Source: Leguminivora glycinivorella
Taxonomy: Eukaryota; Arthropoda; Insecta; Lepidoptera; Tortricidae
Assembly (NCBI RefSeq): GCF_023078275.1
Contig: NC_062980.1
Span: 2,426,001 to 2,490,000 of the forward strand
DNA length: 64,000 nucleotides
Reading direction: 5' to 3'
This document shows, piece after piece, positions 10,581 through 25,100 of this stretch. Under the pieces are notes generated by a model, which searched no databases, had not been told where the DNA came from, and saw only the letters and a program-made list of their open reading frames with translations. Within the stretch, counting starts at the first letter, position 1. The number at the start of each line of letters is the position of its first letter. The translations under genes and the position numbers were made by a program.

Positions 10581-13500
10581 CTGCTGCCGAGCGCGTCACG
10601 TTAGCGGCCAGGACGGTCCGGGTGTCGGTGTCGATGTCGGTGCGACAGGTGAGTGGTGCGGAAGACGCGGAATGTTAGTAATGTGCAAATAGTCCTAAAT
10701 AACTTCATGTATACTCTGGGATAGCTGTCTTTTCAGTAGAAAAAAGACGCAAATGGCAAACTTACTTATGACAAATTGGGTATGTTTCAATACAAGCAGT
10801 TGGCAAGTCATTTCCGCCAGTAGAAAAAGTAACAGATTAAAATAAATTGGTGCAATATAAATGGTTAACTTGTCATAGAAAATTGAACTTTCTTCTACTG
10901 AAATGGATTTGCCAGAGAATCACTGAGAAATAATTCAACTGTTTAATTAACCTATAGTATGTTTTGCTTTTGACTTAAACTTAAAATTTTAATATAAGTT
11001 TAATTTTAAAATAAAGTAAAGTTTGAGGTCAAAATATTGTTGCTCGTTAGTTACAAATAAAATATTGGATTATATCATGCTTGCTTAAATATTATATTAA
11101 TAAAAATATCCTCACCTCCTAATCCAATCACCGAGTATTTGCATATGTGAGTAAAGACACAATTTATCGTAATAACAACATAAAAGTAATACATCCAAAG
11201 CTTTTGCTATTCAAATTAAATTTCGAAGCAAAATAAAGGAACGAGCAATTTTAATATAAATTATTTAATTTATTCGAATACAATAGAAAGCATTACTTTC
11301 ATGCTATTATTGTGTGCTAAAATTGTGCTGTGCTTTATAAACTAATTTGTTCTAGATTTGATAATACTTGTAGAATTATATACTTTAGAAATGTATGCAT
11401 ATATCGGCATATAATATTTGCATTTTATGCACCATGCACTGCATCTAATGCAAATGTATTGATATCGCACATAATTATCAATATTGCATTACAAATTTAA
11501 TTAACAATTATATCGTTACGGTCATTTGACAATTTTAACGACTTCATAATAAGGGCCAGTTGCATCAACCACATTTGACAGACACATCACCGTCAGTGAC
11601 GGTGACGGTTCGTCACGCAGCAGACGTCTATGGAACTTCCCATACAATAAAATTTAACGAACGTTTTAACGGCAACAGACGGTTTGATGCAACCGGCCCT
11701 AAGTAGCATTCAAATTAAATAACTTGACCTGTCAAGGTGAACAAGTTCCAATTTACGTTTATCGAAAAATACTCAAAACTGTACAAAAAAGTCAAAAAAC
11801 CAAACAATTCTACAAGTACCACCGCAACACACCTTAATGTCGCTCTCGAGCGTCTTATCATAGAGCCGCTCATACTCCATCTTGATGCTGCCGAGGTCTA
11901 TCTCGGCCCGGCTCGCTATGATGCGGATGAGCGCCGCGTCATCCGTGCCCGCGCCCTCCACGGCCGAACGGAGTCGCTGAGCGAACCAAGCGGGCGCGTT
12001 CTCGACGCATTCCACTGAAAATTGAAAGAACACTCTCAAACATTCTTACATACCCTGATTTCGCTTTCTAGTGTCTTATCGTAGAGCCGTTCGTATTCCC
12101 TCGCGATGGTGGCCAGGTCGATTTCGGAGCGGGAGACGATGATCCGGATGAGCGTGCGGTCGTCCGTGCCGAGACCCTGCATGGCGTTGCGGAGGCGCGT
12201 CGCGAACCAGGCGGGCGCGCTTTGGGTGCACTCCACTGGAAGCGGCGGCCATTTATGTTATTTGGGGTCGTGAACTCGTGACGAGAACGAGACATTTAAG
12301 TGGCTGTACACTGTAGTTTATAAGCAAAAATAATCTAATTAGTCAGTAAACTCTCTTTCTCTCGTCTATCCGGACTATGCACTGTCGTCGATCGACAACA
12401 AAAGGACAATATTTTAACCGAAAGTATTTTACTGCAATGGAAGCGGATTGAAACTGTATACCTAAACCACAATTAGACTATAAATAGGGTGCAATATAGT
12501 CATAAATTAAATATAACAAGATCATACCATCCCATACATTAAAATGCGACCGCCTACGAACGCGCTTACACTCCACCACACACAGATGGCGCCACAAAAA
12601 ATGCCTTGTTGCCACCGATTATTTGTAGATTGGCATTAAGTGTCAATTCCGAGCCGTAAATCTATGTCAAAAGTGACACTTAACGCCATCTACAAGTATA
12701 ATCGTAAGCTACAAGACATTTTTTCTGTGGCGCCATCTATGTGTGGTGGAGTGTAAGCGCGTTCGTAGGCGGTTGCATTTTAATGTATGGGATGGTATGA
12801 TCTTGTTATATTTAATTTATGATATAGTGAAAATTTGTTACCAATATCATATTAGTCTCATTTTCACGGCAGTTTAAAAAAAAAAGTAACTGTTATTTTT
12901 CAGTCATTTGTTGTTAGTTATGACGTCATCCGAGGGGTCGGATTCCTCCCCAATATCGTCCGTTCGCGGCCCTGACCCCGATAGCCACCCGATCGTTTCG
13001 CTTTCAGCATCTACTGCTGCAACTAAATCTTTTACTTGACTGAGATTAGCTAATACAGTAAAAACTATAGTAATTAATTACACTTTTAGATCTGATGATC
13101 TTTTAGACCATGCTCACCTAGTTCTTTGATATTTTTAACCTTCGAAGGCCTACTTCTTTGTAAAGATTCATACTTTGAAAAGTAAGCGGATGTCAAATTA
13201 TAAAGACACTTTCACTCACGTACCTATTCACAAAAAATTGCACGCTTTGTGAACAGGTCGCTTTCTGACTACACATTTTTTTTCAACATTGCCTAATTTT
13301 TGATTAGGTACTTTTATTTAACTTTTTTTATACTACGTCGGTGGCAGTCTGCCTGATGGAAAGCGGTCACCGTAACCTATAAACTAGTTTTACTTAATAA
13401 AAAAATCGATTGTCATATTAATTACGTAAATCGAGGTTCAAGGAATGCGACTATTTATTATTACGAAATACGACAGTAATTTGTCGGTGATGAGCAAGCA

Positions 13501-16500
13501 CGCATACTAAAAAATGACATATCTTTAAACCGAAATGAAATTCGTTTTGTACGACGTCCAGTTAGTACGACGTAACTCATATCCGGACTCTACTGTATAA
13601 TTTCAAATTATGTTTTTAAAATAAAGGGAAAATGTAGATCTTGGTTTTCTTACGTTAATTCCTTTATTACTAGTGTCTCTGCGTCTCTGGGAGTAAAGTC
13701 ACGACAGTTTTAAGCGCCATATACGTCACTTCATCGTGCAAGTAATACCTGCTACGATATCATAAACAACAGCGGTAATTTACTAAAAATCCGTTAAAAA
13801 CCGGTTAACCAAGGTATAGGTTCTTATTAACCGGTTTTTAAAGTTAACCGGTTTTTGCAAACCCTAACCGTAACCTTCTCATCTAACTTGCTAACTAAGT
13901 GTAAACAAACAAATCAATAATTTTAACAGACAATTCCAAAGTAATACCTAGAATTCGGGGTCAATTGAGGCCTTCCCACAACTGTTCCATGCTCTCACAA
14001 GTTAAGAACGCGGGGCAATTGACTTCAATCATTTTGTCGTTCGCTTAAAAGCGAATAATGAATGTGACTTCCCATTTTAGTGCCACTGAGGTGACGAGTA
14101 TAGGGTTCAGGATCGTGTAGTGACAATTCTATAGACAAGGAAGGTCTCAAAATATTTGTTTCATGATTCATGAATCAGAATTTAGACATTTTACAAAAAT
14201 GTTAGATAACATAAGATAAGAAGTTTGTTGCCTAAGGATTTAATTGTAGCATTTTAAAACTAGAAGCACAGATACAATTGGGCATCGTTCGCTACGGAAC
14301 GTTGGTAAACGATTGTTAGGTTGTGTTATCGTGTAGCATAAGTACCGTGTGTGTAGAGATGTGTCACGGTAATGGGTTCGATTAGTCCGTGAGATTTGAA
14401 CCAGTGCGTAATAGGGAGGGCGATGCTTAAACAAAAGTTTGACTAAAATCGTAAACATACACGATGACCTAATAAAAACGTGTTAAAAAGAAGGGAATCA
14501 CTATTCTGACTCTGGAGAAGTGCTTAAAGTCAAAGTAAATGCTGATTGGGATAAAAAAACAAGCCAATGTATTTAGAACCAAATAGTAGGTATACTGACC
14601 GATAGCGCTGAGCGCGTCTTTGAGTTCGCCTCCGATTTCAGCCTTGATGGCCTGCTCGATCGTGCGGCCCGCGATGTCCTTGTACGCTTCGAAGATGGCG
14701 CGGAGCTGAGCGAAACTCTCGTGGGCTAGGATCTAAAATATTAAACCAGATATTATTAACGTCTTAATAAATAGCTTTTTGTACCTTGTTGGATAAAGGG
14801 CACAGCAACAGTGTAATTTTTAAGTCTGTCAAACTTGATACAACAGATGTTGCAAAACTAATTTTTTCGTCAAAGATCTCATTTATGCCTCGCTTAGCTT
14901 CTTTGGCATCATGCAACTACCGGACCGAAGCTTATGTCTATTTTTGCTTTCTAATACTCTCACAAGTCTCACACTTGCATCATAACATAATAATTATGGT
15001 TCCATATGAGTCACATTACCGTGTTGTTAAAGATCTTCTCATTAGTTCTCCACTTTGTTTATCTTGTCTCTTTTCTTAGACCTAGCTCCTGAACCGCAGC
15101 TAAGCCTTAACCCTAATGATCTTGATACCAATAAGGATATTGTATGATTAACCTGATACCAATAGACTCGTGTTGAAGATCTCATGCACCCCGTTTAGGT
15201 TCGTTAGCATCATACTGTCATACAGCTCTTGCGGTGAAGCCGATTGAGCCGACTTCTGAGTCCGGGTACCTTGTTGAAGATCTCCTCATCAGTGCCCCAC
15301 TTGGCTTCTCCAGCGTCAAACAACTCCTGGGCCGAAGCTTGAGCTCTAGCCAGGTCAACACTGCCTCCTCGTCGCGCCCTGGTGAGCAGACTGACAATGC
15401 GTAGATAAGGTTCGTACCTTGTTGAAGATCTCCTCATCAGTGCCCCACTTGGCTTCTCCAGCGTCAAACAACTCCTGGGCCGAAGCTTGAGCTCTAGCCA
15501 GGTCAACGCCGGCCTCCTCGTCGCGCGCCCCCTGGTGAGCAGACTGAATTAACGCGTAGAAGATGAGGTTCGTATTGCCTTGGCGGGCCTCACGGTGGAT
15601 AGTTTGTGGTTGATAGAGATGGGCTTTATGGAAACATTATGGTCATAGAAAGAATCTAGAGTAAATACTATTTGTTTTTTCAGAATATATATGTTTATAA
15701 TAGGCTAGTTTCCTATACTTAAAATAAAATATTTTAAGCAGTGCACGAAATAAAACACCACATAATTAAAAGAAAAATATGAACAGTAGTTATGTTTAAG
15801 CATAATTTCTATTTAATAAGTCAAAGAGAAAGATATAAAGTAAATCAATTGACCGTGACATCACTCCTCAGTATTTCATAGTAATTCCATATTAGCAAAT
15901 CGTTTTGACAGTTCTAAAAGAAGCTGATTGGTCTAGTAGGAAACTAGCCTATTATTATTGTAGTTTATAATATTTGACTTGACTGTAGTTAAAATAAAAC
16001 ATTTTATACCATGCACGAAATAAAGCATCCGATAATTATAAGAAAAACATGGACAGACGTTATTTTTGAATCGAATTTCTATTTAATAAGTCAGGTAGAA
16101 ATATATAAAGTAACTGAGTTGACCGTGACGTCACTCAATTCGATTTCATATAAATTACATATTAGCAAGTCGTTTCAAATTCATTTTGACAGTTCTTAAA
16201 AAGAAGCTGATTTGACTAGGATGCAAGTAGCATATTTTTACATAGTTATATCACATTTTGCAAACGTTGTCTTGTCGGCAGATATGTCTGAAGCTGTTTT
16301 AAGTCAGTACGTGTAACACCTGTACCAACATTAAACATCACAGTATTTCAAAGGTATACACAGCGATATTACTTGCAACTCTGAATAAAAGTAGTAAAAG
16401 TGGTAAGTATTATTTTATAATTATAACTGTACTTCCAGCACACAGCTCTCAACCACAAACACAATGATATTGGAAACACGTCCTATTTGTACTTTTTCCC

Positions 16501-19078
16501 CGTTTCCGAGGCCCGCCAAGGCCGCATGAGGCTGCAAAAGCGACAGAAAAGATTGATGGTGCCCGGCTTGATTATGATATTCGTCTAAGGCCCATATTAA
16601 ATTATCATAGATCTGTATGCCTCCCTTTTTCTTCAACGTGAAGAAAGAGGACGGCATATTGTCTATGATAGTTTGATGCGAACATATTTGTCGCAGAAAC
16701 ATCGTTTCTCTCAATTCGAATACGTTCGCGTTTTGAGTGATAAGATTTCATGGAATGTGTGGAATGGACTCTGTATCTGTAGTTTGTGTAAATAATACAG
16801 TTTGTCAAACCGTTTTTTTTATAAAAAATGTCAAGTCCGTACCCAATAAGAAAATTTATAAATCGAATGAGCCTTGGATTTTTGATATGACGAATTGGTT
16901 TGTCAGACTATATTTTTTATTTGTGTCAAGGACGTGAGTATCTGAGTATATACCACGCCCTTTTAGTGAACCTCCCGCAAATTAATGAAGCGAGGTGGTA
17001 GCGTGTGAACTCAACTAAATCGAATTACGAAGCACGTTCTAAACTTTGTCATTTGCGTTTTGATTTATACCACATTCATTGCCTGCTCAATAAGGAAATA
17101 TTGACAACTCATTGACAATGAGTAACGATGTTAACGACACAGAATTGTCTCAGTGTCACTGTGGTGAAATAGGTCACTGAGGTTCTTGAATGTTAGTTGA
17201 GGAGCGTTTTTTCAAATAGGCTTATTTCTCTATTAACTCTATACAAAATAAAACTTTATGAAAAATAACTCCTCAGTTTGTTAGATACCTTTCACTAGAC
17301 TACAGACGCTTGTTCCGAACTTCGCTGTTTCTGAATTGTAGTTTTTTTTTAATTGCAATGGACATGGTCACTTAGTGACCTGACCTAATGTAGCTTTCCG
17401 AACTAATTGCTTTTTTTTCTAACTGCAATGGACAGAGTTACTTAGTGACCGAACCTAATCTAGCTTTAGTGCTGCTAAACAATTCATTAGTAAATTAGTT
17501 TTGTGCATTAGTATATCAATAATCTAAAATAATGGCTGAGGGCTTGGTCTCATTCAAATTGTCTCCAATTACCTCGCCCATTTTAAGTAATTAAGGTTAA
17601 TTTAAGTCTGACTTTTAGGCGAGGTCATAAATACATACAAAAAATGTCCCTTCTGTGCCCGAAAGTGTATGTATGTATCTACCTAACTTAGGTTACAGGC
17701 GAGTCGAGTTCTACACAAAAATCTTTCAAAACAACATCCCGAATATGTCTTATACGACCTTCTTGTTACTGTCTTAGAAAATTTAAAAACAGACGGCATT
17801 ACATTCCACAAATAAGTCATATTTATAATTTATTCAGAGCCGGCATAGGTCAACTTACATTGGCCACTTACGCGTCAGTAGAGGGACAGTCATACTTCTG
17901 TCCCTTTTCATCTGGCGCGACTGCCCGCCGTCCTTGAAACGGCCAATCACAGCGCGCTTAACACATTCCCCGCCCGCTCCTCGCACCCCAAACACTGGTG
18001 ACTCGTATCGCGAACCAAATATACAAGACTGCCACTCTATAGGAGGTTCTCTGTGGTCTTAGATAAATGTAACATTGTACATTACGATACAAGTGCGGAA
18101 AAGAGGGACTTCAAAACGATTGGCGATAAACCGACACGAGTAATTCTCTCTTCGCACGTTCATAGCATGTTCAGTAATATAGGTATATGGTCATTTGAAG
18201 TTTCGACCTAACAAGAAATGTACTAGTACTATTTTGAGAACTAGTGCGAAAAAACATCATATAAATTTGTGAACTCGGCCGTACGTGCCAAAGGGCCGTA
18301 ATTGCATAAGTACATATAATAATTGGCATTATTTCATACATTTTCGGAAAAAGAAAGTACAAATTAGAACCTAAATTAAAATACGTCCTAGGCACAGATA
18401 GGAGGTTCTCTGTGGTCCTAGGACACAGAAATCACAAACAAAAAGGCGACATCTATTAACAATGTTAGTGTGCAAAGAAAACAACGGCACATAAGCACTA
18501 CTACTATCGGTTAACTGTTATGTTAGAAAACAATGGTTATTGACGTTTACATGCATACTCGGTTATATGGGTGATTAAGTAAAGTAAAGTAAAGTAAAGT
18601 AAAATTTATTTCCAAAATAAGTCATTTTGCTAGTCACACATTTAGTGGATCACACTAGGCAGAGCCTGTCTCGTGACTCCACGGTTTTACATTATTTTGA
18701 AAGACTATTATTAAGTTTATACATTATGTTATTATTATATTATTATTCAGGAAATCTATTCATAAGGACAATTCAGTATAATATTGATTAACGATTGATG
18801 AACGTGTAATATTTATAATATTATTAATAAAATGTCTATGTCTATGTCTATATTTAATTCAGTAGTATATAAAAATGTGAGATCTATCAGGCTATTTATC
18901 TTAAATTAAAATATATATATAATTAGAATTTACAAGATTTAGATTTTGGGTTACCATACATGTTTTACAGATAGAGCATAGAGCAACAATTCATTTTTAT
19001 TATACTTATTTCTAGGGGACAAGTCATGCACTATACCTACTTACTATTATTTAATTATTACTTAATTATTACAAGTCA

Positions 19079-19115
<37 letters not shown>

Positions 19116-22100
19116 GTGTGTGCACAAACACAGCATGCATGAGTGCGTGCGGACATATGAGTGCGATTAAACTATGAAATAATCTGCAGTATGCTTTCAG
19201 CTTCTCTTTGTTCAATGTCGTGTAACCATTCCCTCAGCCTACTTTTTGCTTTCCTGACGTTTACATCTTTAATTTCGCACCTTTTTACGACCGCATTGTA
19301 CAGAAAGGGATGAGCAAACTCCGCAAACCGTCGGGCAAAAGCAGTACGAACTTTGGCTACTGGGATTTTAAAGGTTCTTGCTTTCAGCATGTCGTTATAC
19401 CCCTCAGACTGTCGGACTTCTTTATGCACTTTACATGTGGTTTCCAATATAAACAATTTGCGGACACTTAAAACTTCTGCTTCTTTGTACAAAAGGTTGG
19501 TTGAGAAGTGCCGAGGCTTCTTAAGCATAACTTTAAGTAGTGAACGCTGCGCTCTTTCAAGCTTTATGAGGACTGTTATACCGGCAGCTCCCCAGACGGT
19601 TATACAATAAGTAATTATGCTTTGGCATATGGCTGTGTAGATGGACCGAAGAAGTTTTGGATCAGCAACATCCCTTAGTTTTTTCATGACCATTATAAGC
19701 TTTCTAACTCTTTTTGCAGTATACGATATGTGGTCATAAAAGGTCAGCCGCTCATCCAAGACAACGCCTAGGTATTTGAGAGAAGCAACCCTCCTCATTG
19801 ACCCACAGCTGCATGTTGTAGTGTCGTGTGCACTAGTTAAGTCGCATTTATGAACCTTGATGGATAGTCTGGGCTCCGGGGAAGAAGCCGCCGTCTTGTG
19901 GAAGCAGATGAAGTTCGTTTTGTCAGCGTTGAGCGTCAGTAAATTTTGGTTTAACCATTTTGCGACTAGTGTCATTCCTTTCTCCACGTCGGAATAAACA
20001 GTGTCCCAGGAATTGGCCTTGAAAATTAAGGCTGTATCGTCCGCATAGCATATCAGCTCTGCCTTAAGTTTTAGAGCACTCAAATCATTGAGGTATATAA
20101 GAAAAAGTGTAGGGCCGAGTATGCTACCCTGAGGCACGCCATATGAGACGGTTTTGGGAACACTTATATAGTTGTCCACCTTCACCACTTGAGATCTCTC
20201 CCTTAAGTAGCTGCGAAACCAGTCCAGAGCCAGACCCCTTATTCCGCTCCTCTCCATTTTCTGTATGAGGAGGGAATGTGACACGGTATCGAAGGCTTTC
20301 GCCAAGTCCAAGAAAACCCCGATACAGGCTTTTCCACCATCCAAGGCAGATGCAACAATTTGAGTTAATGAGGTCACCGCATGTTCAGTTGATTTTCCTC
20401 GTCTAAATCCATATTGGCCCATGTATAACAGTTTATTGGCTTCGAGGAATCCAACCAGACGCTTATTTACGATTCTTTCTAATATTTTTGAGAAAGAACT
20501 AAGCAACGAGATGGGACGGTAATTCGTTGGATCTTCTTTACATCCTCCCTTGTGTACAGGAGATACTACTGCAAGTTTCCATATTTCAGGGAAGAGACCT
20601 GAGGATAAGCTTAAGTTAAATATTATGGTCAGCGGTGTCAGGATAGCAGGTTTAATTTTTCGTATCAGTGCGTTGCTTAGTTTGTCCGCTCCAGCAGCCT
20701 TATCTACTTTTAAGTTGGATATTATAGCCGCAATTTCATTGGGATCAGTTGGACTCAAAAACAAGGAATTTGTTTGTGAACTTCGCGGTGTGTACATGTT
20801 GTAGATATCATTACTGGTAATGGATCTTCACTTCTAATGATATCATTAATACTATTTGTTTGTTAAGTATAATCTTAATATGGATAAGACCCCGTAGCCG
20901 AATGGCATGTCTGCGACGCCAAAAGCCGCAGAAATGCAGTCTGGCTCTGTCGCGCCAATACGCAAGAGTGATAGAGATAGATAGCTACGAAAGAGATATT
21001 ATCGTGAGCGTTTTTGCATTCGGCTACACAGACAGAAAATTCAGAAAGGACACAATATTTCCCCAAATGCAGATGGCTTATCGAAAATCGTTACCTGCCT
21101 TTCTTCTTTTGAACATCTAAAGAATGTAAATGTTATCACTTTTGCATAATATTTGAACATTTAGTTGGTAAAGCCGGAGGGGTTTTTGGGATCTGTTTTG
21201 TACAAGATCCCAAAAACTATGGACTTCTACAGATACTGCAGAATTTTAGGAAACCCGTTGAGAATCGAGAGTTGTATCGACGCTACGCCACTGATAGATA
21301 GGCAAGTAACGATTATTAAATTTTGACATGACAGGTTTGTTTCAGAATGTTCTAGTATCTTTTTGTTTTTTTCTAATTTCCACTGACTTCGACTATAATA
21401 CAACTTAAAAACCAATTGGGTACACAATAAAGGTTTAGCACTGCATAGTGTTCGGATCAAATACTTAGTTTCGAAAATATTTCGATCAAAAATTGTGTTG
21501 TGCTCATTATGTAATGGTTTATGTAAGAGCATGTACATACGGTTACGATGAGCGTGATCAGCCTGCGGAAGTCTCCAGAAGTCTCAGAGCACATGTGCTC
21601 GGCCAGCGGGCGGTTGTACACTGAAATATATTCTTAAGTTAACCAACCATTATCTATTGTTATTTTACCCCATCACCAAACAACTAAAACGCATAAGCGT
21701 GTAGGTACAGATGTAAAGAGAAATTTTCCTTCGTTTTTTTTTCGGGAACGTTCGTATTTGTCATGCTAGTTCGATTAACGTCAGTATACTTATTGTACAG
21801 AGACTTGACTGCAATGGTGTGACGTGAAAATACGAAGGAAAAATATTTCGCATTACAACTGTATGCCTTTTGGATACCCAAGTATCCATAATAGTTAGCC
21901 AATACACGGCCAGGCTTTTACCCGAAAAGGGCCCACATATTTATTTTAAGTTAATTTTATTTTTTCTATTATTGCCAATTATTTTTCATTTATGTTTTAA
22001 GTATGTGTGGAACAAATAAAGCTTTTTTTATTTATTTTATTTTATTTACACGGCCAGGAACATAGAAAAGACTCATTGGTTACACATTAGGAAAGTATTA

Positions 22101-25100
22101 TTTAATAGTAAGAAGTAGAAACTATTATTTAATAGTATTTCGCTTGTGTTTTGTGTTTTTGCTATTGTAGGTCTTTACTTATGTGACTTGTTTATTATGA
22201 TTATGATTACCTATTGATTATGCAGATTCACGATATGTATAACACATGCAATAACGCAATTAAAATGAAAGCAGAATATGCTATGATTTTCCATAATAAC
22301 TACGCTAAGTTCGATTTGGCTAACGCCAAGCGAATAAATTGTCCAAATAATTGCCCAGAAACACGATAGCCTATCGCCGCGATAGATTTTTCATGTTAAT
22401 AGAAAGCGGCGAGCTTTTAGCGAATCTTTCGACCTTCAAAAACACCAATAAAGAATATTTTACGTTAATACTCTACGTTTAGAATGAAGAGTCTACACGA
22501 CGGCTTTATTTTTACTCCATCAAAAGGAAGCGAGAAAGTCTAAAAGCTTACTGCAGTCTTCCGTTTTAATAGTTTTCATCACACCCGCACTTTAAATGTG
22601 CTATTGCACGCAGGCGGAGCGTGAGTTATAGAAAAATCGTTCTCCCAAGGGAATAATGAAATTTCTTGTACCGTACTTAACTTTTTTTACATCTATTTAC
22701 ATATTTTTTACATTGCGAGTGTGATGAAAACCATTGTGTGTAACTCGGGGAGAATGAATATTACTAACTCGAGTATTTAAATCGCTCCGGCAAGCCGTCG
22801 CGATTAAACCTACTCTCGTTACTAATATTCAACTTCCTCCCCTTATTGCAAAATGTACTATTAAAGACGTCTGTATTAACAGTACCATGTCGACCACGGA
22901 AAAAGTAGGTACAGTCAACCAATTTTAAACTTAGGCCACTGTAGAACCTTTTCAAAGTAAACATAAACATAATGATGTTTAGTACTCACATCTCTCATAA
23001 GCGTCGACAATCTCAGCGATCTCCTTCTTAGTCCTAGTGCAGAGGATCTCCACCAGGGTGTTTTCATCAGTGCCCATGCCCTCCATGCAGTTGTGCAGCT
23101 CCTTGCAGAGGTACTCCGCCGGTGGCCGCATCAGAGCGACGATCACGTCTTCGAAGTGACCGCCCAGCTCGGACTTTAGGTCTTCGATGATGTCCTGTTG
23201 AAGTTGGCGTTATTATAACAGCATGTATCTATAGACAATCTCAGCAGGTGTAGCACATGATTGTCGCGAGAGTATATGTCGTCGCGAGATAGACTACCCG
23301 TCCTTATGTCATTAATACAATTAGAAGAAGACTTATGATCTATCTCACGGCGACATACTCTCGCGGCGATCATGTGCTAACCATGCAGGTAGGTAAGAAT
23401 TTACTTTAAGGGTCCCCCCATATCTAGCGTCTCGCGAGCGTTAGCATCGGGCCAACTGTATGGCAAAGCCTGACGCCACGTCGGCGCGACGTCGACGCGG
23501 CGTCTTTTTCCATACAGTTGGCCCGACGCTACGCTCGCGAGACGCTAGATGTGGGGGGACCCTTACGGTAACAGCAATAGTAGTGATTGATTACATAGAC
23601 AACAAACTCAAGATGACCTATATTCTACCTTCACTTCACTGGACGCGAAAGAGGAAAAAATCGCAAGTATAAGTAGAGTAAAGAAAAGTTAGATTGTTTG
23701 ATAACTTCTGCAGTTAGGTATGTAGGTAATAGCTAATAGATGTATATGATGTATAAACAATATGTTTACTTCTAAAATTATATTTTCAGTACAGATGGTG
23801 TTTTTTTTACGCACTAGTGCGAGAAGTGGTTCATTATATGCCAGGTCAAAACTTCGGAGGCTCATCTGTATACTGAAAAACGTCGTACGATACACGTGCG
23901 AAAAGGAAATTCGTAACTCGTGTCGATTTAAAACACTCCCTTCGGTCGTGTTTTAATTTATCGCCACTCGTTTCGAACTTTCTTTTTTACGCACTTGTAT
24001 CGTAATGCACTATTCCGAAAAATGTGTGAAACATTACAGGATTAAAGCGCTAGTGTTATTTTTCACTACCGCAATGCGCTGTCCATTATTTTACAACATC
24101 AACGTTGCATTACCTACATAATTCTGGTAACTTGCTTTTGAATGTAAAACAAAACACGCAAAAAGGCACCTTTTTTTGTCAACCAACGACCTTCTAAGCC
24201 TTCGAGGATTCTAGCATCACGTCTACAATTTGTTTAGAACCATCGAGTCATTAAGGCACTGCGGGTACCCCACATAACGCAGCCCTATTACCATCGCCGT
24301 AAGAATCGCACTCAAGGTCGCAGCCGGATTCCCTTTGTGTGAATCATAATTGCTAGATTGCTACTCAGCAACATTTGATGACATAACTATACTTCGTTTC
24401 TTTTAAGATTAGAATTATCTGTCAAACGGGTAAACAAAGAAGCAGTGGACGTAGACCTTCCTTCTGATTTCTTGGAACTTATAACTTATAATACTATGTA
24501 CATAAGTTCCAAGAAATCAGTGGTATCGGCCGAAATCGAAGAAGGAAGGTCTACGTCCACTGCTTCTTTGTTTACCTGTTTGACAGATAATTCTAATCTT
24601 AAAAGAAACGAAGTATACGTCGAATTGTGACCTATTTCGCTTGTGTGAGTAAGGATTGTTCACTAGTATTTGTATCGTAAAGATTTCATTCAGGTATTTT
24701 ATAGACGGCATAGTGCACCTAATGTCCAAATTCTAGATAAGTAGGTCATAGCTTTAGGAATTGCGCATTCTTAATCTTATTATGACTTTAATTTTGAGAT
24801 TACAATAACAGAAGTCAGCACACAGTCAATGACATTTTTTTAGATGAGACGGAATGTTTAAATGCTTCTCTGTACCTAATATCTTTTATTAAATGAATCA
24901 CAATCAATATAAGGTAAAACTGAGACTTATAAAAATAGTATGTAATATAATAGGTGATGACTATGACGATCAGATAAGAATCCAAGGTATTTATTTACCT
25001 GGCTATTATAGTAATATTTAAATGATCATGTTTGAACAAAATTAACAAAGAACTACGAAGAATGAAGGATACGACGAAGAAGGTTGCAACCTATAAAGTA

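Noticed and set aside
15270..15378. Mutually exclusive annexin repeat-3 exon
   Set aside because: It is 109 bp, and the phase-0 entry required here leads to an early stop.
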